From NCBI GenBank assembly GCA_022706175.1, contig JAKJDB010000005.1, positions 1-18,458 of the forward strand: a stretch of DNA of 18,458 nucleotides. The letters run 5' to 3'. The notes under the pieces are model-generated. The model was not told where the DNA came from, did no database searches, and saw only the letters and a program-made list of their open reading frames with translations. The stretch is from Candidatus Zhuqueibacterota bacterium. Its GTDB lineage: Bacteria > KSB1 > UBA2214. Positions 7,213 through 14,900 of this stretch are shown piece after piece (the first letter of the stretch is position 1; every line of letters starts with the position of its first letter). Both the position numbers and the translations under genes were made by a program.

Positions 7213-8001
7213 TTATTCAGTGCAAGGGGACTTTGGCGGCTGCAGCAGATAATCGGCTTTCACTTTGGTCATGCTGAAAAAGATATTATCCCTGAGACCG
7301 GGATGCTGAGCTTCCAGCTGATTCAGCCACTGTTTGATGACCTGGCGCTGCGACCGGCCGTCTGTAGGACACTGCTGGGAAAAACAGGGAATGGCGAATT
7401 CGGCGGCGAACCGTTTGATCAGCGCCTCTTCAACAAAAACCAGAGGCCGCAGCAGGTGAAACCGGCCGTTCTTGATCCGGAGCAGCGGCGGACAGGTGCT
7501 GATCTCGCGGCCGAAAAACATGTTGATCAACAGCGTTTCCACCAGATCGTCTTTGTGATGGCCCAGAACGATCTTGTTGCAGCCGAGTCGTTCAGCGGTT
7601 TCAAAGAGGTGTTTGCGGCGGATTCGCGAGCAGAGAAAACAGGGATTTTCAGAATTGTGGCGACTGTGGGCGTAGGGACCGATTTGCGTTGTGACCATGT
7701 GGATCGGCACCTCGCAGCTTGACGCGTACTGCTCGATCCGGCGGCAGCGCTCCTCGGCCCCATCGCCAAATCCCAGGTCGACGTAAACCGCCGCAAGGTG
7801 CATATCCGCCGCATACACCCGTCGCCGTTGGGCCAGCAGGCTGAGCAGCGACATAGAATCTGCGCCGCCGGAAACCGCAACCAGAGTGCGGTCTCCCTGC
7901 TGAAACATTTTATATTCCCAGACTGCCTTGTCCAACCGCGCAAAAAGAGTGCGCCGAATTGCATCCCGATCCAGCCGCCCATCGCGGCTGTTAGGGTTCA
8001 T
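7213..8001 (-). CDS. ttcA: tRNA 2-thiocytidine biosynthesis protein TtcA-like PP-loop ATPase
   Basis: A 262-residue PP-loop protein. The ATP-binding loop is SGGADS (44-49). C121 and C124 in PCFLCSRIRR plus C206 match the three cysteines that hold the [4Fe-4S] cluster in TtcA. LGHHKDDLVETL (146-157) and the C-terminal QRQVIKQWLNQLE...HPGL..NIF segment are also TtcA-like. TtcA thiolates C32 of certain tRNAs. The loop has Ala where TtcA usually has Lys (SGGKDS), a variant more usual in TilS, but TilS lacks the cysteine pair. I chose ATG 8001, which overlaps the TPR gene stop by 11 nt and has AGGG upstream, over a TTG at 8034. The position between an exported TPR protein and an epimerase is odd. 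A related thiolase with another target is possible. Confidence 0.85.
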   Translation of the reverse strand: MNPNSRDGRLDRDAIRRTLFARLDKAVWEYKMFQQGDRTLVAVSGGADSMSLLSLLAQRRRVYAADMHLAAVYVDLGFGDGAEERCRRIEQYASSCEVPIHMVTTQIGPYAHSRHNSENPCFLCSRIRRKHLFETAERLGCNKIVLGHHKDDLVETLLINMFFGREISTCPPLLRIKNGRFHLLRPLVFVEEALIKRFAAEFAIPCFSQQCPTDGRSQRQVIKQWLNQLEAQHPGLRDNIFFSMTKVKADYLLQPPKSPCTE

Positions 8002-10132
8002 AGGAAGAGCCCTTGATGGTGTGAATATCCCCAATCAAAGATTCCAATTTGCGCATGAACTCTTGCTCTTTTTCCACGTCGCCGCTCAGGGTGCCGCCGG
8101 CCATGACCAGGGCCTGCTTCAGCTCGGCATATCCGGTCTTTAGGCGGCCTTCTTTCAAATGAGCCAGACCTTTCGCGTAGAGAATAGCGGCCTGCTCCTT
8201 TTTATTCTGCAGCAGTTCGGCCATGGTCATGGCCCGGTCGTACCGGCTTTGCACTTCATCCCACGATTGTGTCTTGAGCGCCAGCTCTGCCAGATTGGTG
8301 TTGCAGAGAACCGAGATGCTGGTGTCCTGTTTCGCCTCTGCAATTTGCAGAGCAGCCAGATAATGGCTTTTCGCCTCGTCGGGATGACCCAGATTTTGTT
8401 TGATCGTGCCCAGATTGATATCGGTGCGCGCCATGGCCAGCGAATCGCCGAGCATTTCAAAAAGGTCCATGGCCTTTTCCAGGTTTTCCTGGGCCTGCTG
8501 ATACTGTCCGTCGTGCAGATGGGTGACGCCGATCTGGAAATAGGCGCGGGCCATGGCCGGCTCGCTGTGCATCTCGCGGGCGGCCAGCAGATAGGCGTCA
8601 AAATGCTTCATGGCTTCACGGGAATTGGACTGGACCCGCTCGATGTGACCGAGGTGATCGTAAATCTTGGCTGCTTCGTAGGAGCGATGCAGCTGGTCGT
8701 ACAGCGCGGCGGCTTTGAGATAAACCGCTCTGGCCTCTTCCGCATGCTGATCCAGTTCGTACAGCATGGCGATTTTATAAGTGGCGTCGGCCATGGAACT
8801 GCTGTCGCCGAAGCTCTCGAAAGCCTGCACCGCCCGGGCGAACTCGAGCCGACTAGCCGGGTGATTTTTCAACTTGCTGAATAGCAAAGCGCGTCGCCAG
8901 CGGCTCACCCCTGCGCCATCCAGGGCATGATCCAGGGTTAATAGAGTATCCGCCTGCTGAAAGGCCGCCAGCGCCTCCTCCTCTCTGCCGCATTGCTCGA
9001 ACAGGGAGGCCTGGTTGAGATAGAGCCAACCCTTTTGTCGCAATGCGTTGGCTGATTCGATGAGCCGTCCATAGACCTTTGCTACATAGAGCAAAGAGTC
9101 TGACGGCATTCGGGAAAGATTTCTGCCGGCCCTGACAGCAAAAGCGGTCCACAAAGAAACGTGGTTCTCCAGCACAGGATTCCCTTTTTCCAGCAGCGTG
9201 GTTTCTTTGAGAAACGCCAGGCTCTTGGCAAGATGCTGAAAAAGGGCTGCGTTGACATAGGGCCATTCCGCTTCGGTTAGGCCGGCTGTATCGCAATGAA
9301 GATCCGCGTCATTCGGCAAAAGCGGCAGCTGCCAGGAGACCACCGGCCTTGGCCGTTTGTCGGGCCGCGTCAACAAAACAAAGCGCAGCGCTTCTGACCC
9401 GGCTGCCGGTGGATCCAGGGCCATGACCAGCGCAGCGCCCCGCTCCTCCGCTGCGTCCAACGCCTGGCCGCAAAAGGGATCGTCCAAAGGGGATTCGGTG
9501 AGATAAACCTTGACCGGCTCCTCGCCATTGAGATCCAGTTGCGACAGATAGCGCGCCACCTGTGCAGAATAGCTGGAATCAACCAGCGAATCAGAGAAAA
9601 CCATCAAACCCTTGTCCGTCTCATTGAAGGGAAAGCCGAAGAGCTGGTGTTTTTCGATGGTCTGCAGCAGCAGATTCTGCAGAGCGGTGGCGAGAGTTTG
9701 GTTCTGCTGCGGGGTGGGCTGCTTTTTCGGCATCCGCACCTCGGTGGCGCCGAGCAAAATGCCTTCGGGAAAGCTCTTGGTCTCCAGCCAGACCCGCAGG
9801 GTGTCCCGTTTCATCACCGCCTGGTAACTGAGGACCACATCGAGCTTGAGAAGACGATCCGCCTGCACCAGACTCACGGGTTCGTACTCTTGATAAAAAT
9901 GGGCGGAGAGATAATCGCCGACCTGTGCGCGCACCGAATCGGCAGGAACCCACTGCACCCCCTCCTGCTCGCGCAGCATGGCGCGCAGGCGCGGCAGCAC
10001 GTTATAAGGATCCTGCGGCGCAGCGCTGATGGTTTTGCTCTGACTGACAATGGTAAAGCGCAAGGCCGCCCCACTGCGGGCCGCCGCGATCAGGATGACA
10101 AGCAGGACAAGGGAACGGAAAGATTTTTTCAT
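7991..10132 (-). CDS. Exported TPR-repeat protein with TolB/FlgO-like N-terminal region
   Basis: A 713-residue protein with a signal peptide (about 1-23, ending ARSGAA). Residues about 25-165 look like an alpha/beta module of the TolB_N/FlgO kind: a strand followed by VLPRLRAMLREQEGVQWVP, then LDVVLSYQAVMKRDTLRVWLE. Residues 175-310 may be a second such module. From about 365 to 685 the protein is a run of TPR-like helical repeats (for example around AMARAYFQIGVTHLHDGQYQQAQENL and the three repeats after it), expected to bind proteins. It is probably periplasmic or an outer-membrane-facing scaffold. It lies downstream of the LytS-like gene and overlaps ttcA by 11 nt. The TPR and export calls are secure; the N-terminal assignment is a tentative pattern match. 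Function is unknown. Confidence 0.85.
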   Translation of the reverse strand: MKKSFRSLVLLVILIAAARSGAALRFTIVSQSKTISAAPQDPYNVLPRLRAMLREQEGVQWVPADSVRAQVGDYLSAHFYQEYEPVSLVQADRLLKLDVVLSYQAVMKRDTLRVWLETKSFPEGILLGATEVRMPKKQPTPQQNQTLATALQNLLLQTIEKHQLFGFPFNETDKGLMVFSDSLVDSSYSAQVARYLSQLDLNGEEPVKVYLTESPLDDPFCGQALDAAEERGAALVMALDPPAAGSEALRFVLLTRPDKRPRPVVSWQLPLLPNDADLHCDTAGLTEAEWPYVNAALFQHLAKSLAFLKETTLLEKGNPVLENHVSLWTAFAVRAGRNLSRMPSDSLLYVAKVYGRLIESANALRQKGWLYLNQASLFEQCGREEEALAAFQQADTLLTLDHALDGAGVSRWRRALLFSKLKNHPASRLEFARAVQAFESFGDSSSMADATYKIAMLYELDQHAEEARAVYLKAAALYDQLHRSYEAAKIYDHLGHIERVQSNSREAMKHFDAYLLAAREMHSEPAMARAYFQIGVTHLHDGQYQQAQENLEKAMDLFEMLGDSLAMARTDINLGTIKQNLGHPDEAKSHYLAALQIAEAKQDTSISVLCNTNLAELALKTQSWDEVQSRYDRAMTMAELLQNKKEQAAILYAKGLAHLKEGRLKTGYAELKQALVMAGGTLSGDVEKEQEFMRKLESLIGDIHTIKGSSYEP

Positions 10133-10200
10133 ACGCTTATGCTCATAAATAGATGCCTGTGCTCGGTGCAGCGGATGTCAGCCGGCGTTGCTGAAATCCC

Positions 10201-10225
10201 CGGCCGCTCGATCGACCCGCGGCCG
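10201..10225. repeat. GC-rich inverted repeat between the LytS-like and TPR genes
   Basis: CGGCCGC and GCGGCCG (7 bp, perfect) flank an 11-nt loop in the 126-bp gap 10133-10258. There is no T-run after it in the direction of transcription, so it is not a standard terminator. It could slow or attenuate read-through into the TPR gene. I see no convincing promoter in this gap. Confidence 0.35.
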
Positions 10226-10258
10226 CGAATCATTCTGCGGCAGGTGGATACCGCCGCA

Positions 10259-11062
10259 CTAGGTGATGGGCAGCATGATGCTCAGGCGCGTACCGTTGGG
10301 CGCCAGGGCGATGAACTCTATGGGCTGTTCGCGGCTGTACAATTGCTGCAATTGCCGCGCCAACTGGCGCATGCGGCCGTCGTGCATCATCTTTTGCAGC
10401 GAACCTTCTTCCATCGGCCGGCTGGCGGTTTCGCTGATCTCGATCATCAGATGGCCCAGTTCCTTGCGCGCAGAAAGGATGACATGACTGGGGGTAGCGG
10501 CGGATTCGATGCCGTACTGGATGGCGTTCTCGATCAACGGCAGCAGAAACAAACTCGGCACCTGATACTCGAGACAGTCGGCGGAAACGTCCTTGACCAC
10601 CTGCAGGCGCCGGCCCAGTCGGATTTTCTCCAGATTTAAAAAGATCTCTGCGCAGCGTACCTCCTGAGTCAGCAGCGTGAACGGCTGGCGGTACATCTCT
10701 ACCGCCATGCGCAAGAGCTCGCCCAGCTGTTCGATGGTCTGGCGCGCCAGATCCACATTGCTCAGCGTCAACGCCGTGATGTTGTGCAAGGTATGCGAAA
10801 TGAAGATCTGCGAAATCTGCCAGGGCCAAAGTTGACCGGGCTCTCCGTCGGAAACATGCAGGTCTTTCATCCGCTGCATCACATGCCATCTTTTAACCCC
10901 AAAATGCCAGACGATCAAACCGGCTGCCCAGGCGCTGCCGACTCCGCACACAATCCAAAGAGAACCGTTCTTCCATCCCGACGCGCCGAAACAGACCAGA
11001 GACAAGCCCAGTCCCGTGGCTACGGCGATCAGCAATGAAAGCATCAATGTTTGACGCTTCAT
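10259..11062 (-). CDS. LytS/YpdA-like membrane histidine kinase homologue, apparently lacking the phosphoacceptor His (pseudokinase)
   Basis: A 267-residue protein with two N-terminal membrane spans (about 5-26 and 34-54) and a cytoplasmic domain. It is recognisably of the LytS class: QISQIFISHTLHNI (82-95) aligns with the family's QINPHFLFNTLN motif, LLPLIENAIQYGI (173-185) is the N box, and GTRLSIMLPI (257-266) is the usual C-terminal end. The His of the first motif is Ile86, and a His (H90) occupies the usual Asn position. The DNG box is replaced by SETASRP, and the glycine-rich ATP lid is not recognisable. It is therefore probably not an ordinary autokinase. ATG 11062 overlaps the heparinase-like stop as ATGA, implying coupled translation. 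No response regulator is present. The homology is good; the catalytic inactivity is inferred. Confidence 0.8.
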   Translation of the reverse strand: MKRQTLMLSLLIAVATGLGLSLVCFGASGWKNGSLWIVCGVGSAWAAGLIVWHFGVKRWHVMQRMKDLHVSDGEPGQLWPWQISQIFISHTLHNITALTLSNVDLARQTIEQLGELLRMAVEMYRQPFTLLTQEVRCAEIFLNLEKIRLGRRLQVVKDVSADCLEYQVPSLFLLPLIENAIQYGIESAATPSHVILSARKELGHLMIEISETASRPMEEGSLQKMMHDGRMRQLARQLQQLYSREQPIEFIALAPNGTRLSIMLPIT

Positions 11063-13140
11063 TTCAGCCCTATTTCAATTTCAGTGATAATTTCAACAGG
11101 CAGCAGGTTAAAAAGGGTGATGCAGAGCACAGGATGGCTGTTTTTAACGCCATAGGCTGTAGAATGCCATCCCTGTATCGGATTTAGTGCAGCCTGCTGA
11201 ATGCGGCTGTCGAACGTCGCCGACGCTCGCACCATCAGGGTCATCGACAGACCGGGACAGGTCCATAAAAACCTTTCCCCTGAGAGCCGCTGGGTTGTGC
11301 CGGGCGCCAAATGCCAGGTCAGCTGCACGTGATGCTTGCTGCGGCCGCGCAGAATATCGGTGATGATCCAGCGCGCTCCTCTTTGCTCCAGCCGGCGTTC
11401 ATGCATTACATGGAGACGGCGATAGCCATCCTGCTCCGCTGTGATGAGCAGAGGGTCCTGCGTCAGCCGTACTTCTATGAATCGCGGATTGGCCCTGTGG
11501 CCCCATTGAAAAGGCCCAACGATCTCTGACTGGTTTTGATCATCGATCTCGATGGTGTTGTGAGCGCGAGTGCTGCGAAAGTACTCCCGCCAGCCCGGGC
11601 CGCAGCGATAGCTGAAAGTGCCGCTGTCGATCAACACCGGCCGACCGGCGGCGCTGAGCACCAGGCTCAGAGCGTCGGCATGGCCATGGGCAGCCATGCG
11701 GTCCAATCCCAAAGGGCCGGCGTCAAAAATCAAACGCTGTCGGCAATTGTTCACCGTGCGATGCAGGATCACATATCCGCCGTCAGGATATAAAACACTT
11801 TTACGCTGCGATGTTGCCGGCTGCTTGTTCCGCCACCCCTTGGTGCGCTCGAGGCCGGCCAACCACAACACCTCCGGGTGCAGATCGCCTTGCCTAAGAT
11901 CGTTGCGATCAAACGCCACTGCCGCCGTGGCCAGCATGCGTAATGCCGCCGGACCACGTGTCGATAGCTGCAAGACCTGTCCGCCATCCTCATCGCCGAT
12001 GCCGGGCAGTTCTCCGCTTTCATCCAGCAGGGCCTGGACGAACTCGGCCATTTTAACCAATCGTTGACGAAATTCCTGCGCAACCGGCCGTCCCGTGTGG
12101 CCGGCCGCCATCAACGCCAGCAGCCCATAGTAAAAGACATAGAGCTGATACTGCGTGGACTGCTCCCGGCTGACGCCGTCTGGATGCACCTGACGCAAAA
12201 ATTCGGCGAAGAAAACAGTAAAGCCGGTTTCCCGCCATTCGCCGGCCCGGCGCAAATGTTCGAAATAGCTGCCGGCGTAGATCAGGCCCACCGCCTCGCC
12301 AAGCAGATGGTTGTTGGCGGACGAATAGCGCGACAGATGGCCGGCGATATAATCGGCATGCTGTTCAACGGACTGGAGTAGATGACAATAGAACAGCGGC
12401 GTCAAATAACTGCTTGGCTTGGCGAACTGCAGCGCCCAGGTCCAGGAGATCAATCGCAATCCAGCTTCCAGCGAACTGCACCAATTGATGCCCCAGCCGT
12501 ATGGATTGGCCTGCAGCCAATGCTGCCATTGGCTGAACAGCTCCACCGCATAACGTCGGTCTCCGCTCAGGGCGTAAGCCTGCGCCAGGGTGACAAAATG
12601 CTGATGCCGGTTCAATTCCCAGATGTATTTAACGCCCGGCGTCATATCCGCCTGCCAGTAGGGGATCTGAGTCCAATAGCGGAGAGGAACGCTTTTCTGC
12701 GCCACTGAATCATAGTGCCAGTCGATCTCACGCTCAAAGGCCACCGGTTGTGAAAAAATTGAAAAACGGTGGCGGCAATACTCATCCGCCGCCTGCAAAA
12801 GAGACGGTTCCTCGTCCGGCCAGACAGCGCGATAAAAACCGGCCACCTGATCCCATTCATCCCTTTGCCATGGGAGAACCGCCTGGCGGCGAAAAGCATC
12901 CACCAGATCCGCCAACTGCTCCGTAATAGTGCGCGAGGGTTCAATCACCCCCTGCCGAACGAGAAACTGCTCTGGCGGGATCACGGTTCCCGATGCCGGC
13001 CGCTGCCACCTTGATAACCGGCCGCGCACATTGTGCTGCAGCCGATAGCCGATCTCGGGCAGACTCATCGCCCGCATTCGATGATACCACGTGATATAAT
13101 TCTTTGCCATGGGCTTCCGGTCCGCTATTCTCTGATCCAT
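11059..13140 (-). CDS. Heparinase II/III-family protein (putative polysaccharide lyase)
   Basis: A 693-residue protein with the two-domain heparinase II/III architecture. An all-helical toroid spans about 90-400, with NRHQHFVTLAQAYALSGD (177-194), NWCSSLEAGLR, and SSANNHLLGEA (273-283) carrying the conserved Asn-His. A beta-sandwich spans about 450-690, with YPDGGYVILHR, AAHGHADALSLVLSAAGRPV and STRAHNTIEID (H485, H487, H527). Family members cleave uronic-acid polysaccharides by beta-elimination. There is no signal peptide, as is usual for members in exopolysaccharide loci. ATG 13140, with AGGA 7 nt upstream, overlaps dinB by 16 nt; ATG 13110 is an alternative, giving 683 residues. The gene is coupled to the LytS-like gene by a 4-nt overlap. 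Family secure; lyase activity on the local polymer is inferred. Confidence 0.9.
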   Translation of the reverse strand: MDQRIADRKPMAKNYITWYHRMRAMSLPEIGYRLQHNVRGRLSRWQRPASGTVIPPEQFLVRQGVIEPSRTITEQLADLVDAFRRQAVLPWQRDEWDQVAGFYRAVWPDEEPSLLQAADEYCRHRFSIFSQPVAFEREIDWHYDSVAQKSVPLRYWTQIPYWQADMTPGVKYIWELNRHQHFVTLAQAYALSGDRRYAVELFSQWQHWLQANPYGWGINWCSSLEAGLRLISWTWALQFAKPSSYLTPLFYCHLLQSVEQHADYIAGHLSRYSSANNHLLGEAVGLIYAGSYFEHLRRAGEWRETGFTVFFAEFLRQVHPDGVSREQSTQYQLYVFYYGLLALMAAGHTGRPVAQEFRQRLVKMAEFVQALLDESGELPGIGDEDGGQVLQLSTRGPAALRMLATAAVAFDRNDLRQGDLHPEVLWLAGLERTKGWRNKQPATSQRKSVLYPDGGYVILHRTVNNCRQRLIFDAGPLGLDRMAAHGHADALSLVLSAAGRPVLIDSGTFSYRCGPGWREYFRSTRAHNTIEIDDQNQSEIVGPFQWGHRANPRFIEVRLTQDPLLITAEQDGYRRLHVMHERRLEQRGARWIITDILRGRSKHHVQLTWHLAPGTTQRLSGERFLWTCPGLSMTLMVRASATFDSRIQQAALNPIQGWHSTAYGVKNSHPVLCITLFNLLPVEIITEIEIGLK

Positions 13141-14321
13141 TGTGAATCCTGCGAATGATCCAGCAGCGATGCACGGGTGATGGAGCGGTCGCCGAACCGC
13201 TTGCGCACCTGATCCATGACCCGTTCCAGGCGATCAGCCGGCTGAGCTTCATCCGCGAACAGCTGCAGTTGTTCCCCCGCTCCTTCCAGATGAGAGACCC
13301 CGACGCCGAGAAGACGCACCGCCTGGTTACGGCGCTCAAAGGCGGTGAACAGTTCTTCGATCGTTTTACGGATCAGGGTTGTTCGGTTGGTCGGCTGTTT
13401 AATGGTGCGTGATCGTGTAAAGGTGGAAAAATCGTGCAGCCGGATCTTGAGCGTGATCGTCCGGCCGTACAGCTCTTTTTTACGCATCTCTTTGGTCAGA
13501 TCGTCGCAAAGATAAAAAAGCGTTTGGCGCAGAGCCGCCTCCTCCGCTTCATCTTTGTCGAAAGTCAGTTCACGGCTGATGGATTTCGCCTGCCCGTCGT
13601 CTCTGACCTCGCGATCATCCAGCCCATGGGCCAGGCGCCAGTAGTGCACGCCGCTTTTGCCGAAACGATCGGCCAGCTCTTTCTGCGAAAAACGGGCCAG
13701 ATCGCCGATGGTGCGGATGCCCATCTGCATCAAATGCGGCCAAGTTTTCGCGCCCACGCCCCACAATCGTCCGATCTCCAGGGGCTGCAGAAACGCCTGC
13801 ACCGCATCCGGCGCCACAATGACCAGACCATCGGGCTTGCGCAGATCAGAGGCGATTTTAGCCAAAAACTTGTTCGGCGCGATGCCGATGGACGAGGTCA
13901 AACCAGTGGCGCCGGCAATCTCCTGCTTGATCCGCCGCGCCATGTTCTCCGCGCCGCTGTACAGTTTATGCGTCGAGGTGATGTCCAGAAACGCCTCATC
14001 GATGCTGATCTGCTCCAGATCCGGTGAATAGTGATCGAGGATCGCCATGATGCCGCGCGAGACCTCGGCGTAGCGCTTGCCGCGCGGGTATACGTACACA
14101 GCCTGCGGACAGAGCTGCCAGGCTTTGGAGATCGGCATGGCCGAACGCACGCCGTAGACTCGCGCCTCATAGCTGCAGGTCGAGACCACGCCACGCCCCC
14201 TGCCGTTTTTAGGATCAGCGCCGACAATGACCGGCTTACCCCGCCACTCGGGATGATCGTTCTGCTCGATGGCCGCAAAGAACGCGTCCATATCGATATG
14301 CAGGATGATGCGTTCAGACAT
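13125..14321 (-). CDS. dinB: DNA polymerase IV (Y-family translesion polymerase)
   Basis: A 398-residue protein of normal Pol IV length. The palm motif HIDMDAFFAAIEQ (8-20) carries the metal ligand D10 and steric-gate F15. SIDEAFLDIT (106-115) carries D108 and E109. The thumb/HhH region (GRLWGVGAKTWPHLMQMGIRTIGDLA) and the little-finger domain follow. QLQLF (351-355) fits the sliding-clamp-binding consensus, with 43 residues after it. I placed the start at ATG 14321; the frame stays open to 14450, but that extension has no Pol IV similarity and covers the C-terminus of the upstream gene. The gene lies 38 bp after the DNPH1-like gene and overlaps the heparinase-like gene by 16 nt. Pol IV copies damaged templates and is often damage-inducible; a palindrome upstream could be an operator. 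Confidence 0.97.
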   Translation of the reverse strand: MSERIILHIDMDAFFAAIEQNDHPEWRGKPVIVGADPKNGRGRGVVSTCSYEARVYGVRSAMPISKAWQLCPQAVYVYPRGKRYAEVSRGIMAILDHYSPDLEQISIDEAFLDITSTHKLYSGAENMARRIKQEIAGATGLTSSIGIAPNKFLAKIASDLRKPDGLVIVAPDAVQAFLQPLEIGRLWGVGAKTWPHLMQMGIRTIGDLARFSQKELADRFGKSGVHYWRLAHGLDDREVRDDGQAKSISRELTFDKDEAEEAALRQTLFYLCDDLTKEMRKKELYGRTITLKIRLHDFSTFTRSRTIKQPTNRTTLIRKTIEELFTAFERRNQAVRLLGVGVSHLEGAGEQLQLFADEAQPADRLERVMDQVRKRFGDRSITRASLLDHSQDSQWIRE

Positions 14322-14350
14322 AACCACAGATGGCCAGGTCCATAAGTAAC

Positions 14351-14362
14351 TGAAATATTTCA
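14351..14362. repeat. 12-bp perfect palindrome upstream of dinB
   Basis: TGAAATATTTCA spans the stop codon of the DNPH1-like gene, 30 bp upstream of the dinB ATG. Its symmetry and position would suit a repressor-binding site. It does not match the E. coli or Gram-positive LexA box, and an AT-rich 12-mer palindrome can arise by chance. Confidence 0.3.
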
Positions 14363-14827
14363 AACTCGTGCGGGACGCACGGTCGTGGACGGTTCGGAGC
14401 CAGGGCTCTGCGTGCAATCCTGTAAAAACAATTCGATGGCCTTCTGCCACTCTTCAGCCTGTTGATACGCGCACAGGCGCAAACCCGGCCGATGATTGCC
14501 AAGGATCATGCGCGAGAGCAGCACCGACTCATGATACAGACACAGCACCGGTTTGGCCAGAAACAGCGCGTAGCAGATTTCATAACCAACCCCCAGCGAA
14601 GGATTGGACACCTCGGCGATCACACCATCCGCCTGTTGCAGCCAGATCACATCGCGTTGGTAAATCTGCTCCGGCGTCAGCCCGCTCTCCTGATGCCATA
14701 CATCCGGAGCCACGATGTGCTCCGTCAGCACCGCATGGCCAAGCTCTTTTATATGGTCGGCCATTCGCTGATAGGTCGGTAAAAAATTCCGGCCTCCGGC
14801 GATGGAGGCGGCGAAATACATCTGCAT
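14360..14827 (-). CDS. DNPH1/Rcl-like 2'-deoxynucleoside 5'-phosphate N-hydrolase
   Basis: A 155-residue protein closely resembling DNPH1 (Rcl) of the nucleoside 2-deoxyribosyltransferase superfamily. It has MYFAASIAGGR (3-13), QRDVIWLQQADGVIAEVSNPSLGVGYE (57-83) and a strand LAKPVLCLYH. E83 in GVGYE matches the catalytic Glu; D59 and D67 match conserved acidic positions. The family splits deoxynucleoside monophosphates into base and deoxyribose 5-phosphate, and human DNPH1 removes modified dNMPs. I chose ATG 14827 (GGAG about 10 nt upstream); ATG 14821 also fits. The frame stays open to 14950, but that part overlaps the methyltransferase gene and has no DNPH1 similarity. The last 15 residues look disordered. 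It sits directly before dinB. Deoxyribosyltransferase activity is an alternative. Confidence 0.87.
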   Translation of the reverse strand: MQMYFAASIAGGRNFLPTYQRMADHIKELGHAVLTEHIVAPDVWHQESGLTPEQIYQRDVIWLQQADGVIAEVSNPSLGVGYEICYALFLAKPVLCLYHESVLLSRMILGNHRPGLRLCAYQQAEEWQKAIELFLQDCTQSPGSEPSTTVRPARV

Positions 14828-14900
14828 ACCATCGAATCTCCAGCTCGTTTGCAACCAATGTACAGGCTTTCGAGGACAATGTCCACGCAATTTTTTCAGC

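Noticed and set aside
9539..10639. Plus-strand open frame of 366 codons antisense to the TPR and LytS-like genes
   Set aside because: It spans two well-supported minus-strand genes and their gap, shows no recognisable domain, and long antisense frames are expected in GC-rich coding DNA.
10259..11062. Ordinary two-component sensor kinase annotation
   Set aside because: The phosphoacceptor His and DNG box are both missing and no response regulator is encoded in the window.
14322..14450. N-terminal extension of dinB
   Set aside because: Pol IV proteins start immediately before the HIDMDAFF motif; the extension overlaps the DNPH1-like gene and matches nothing.
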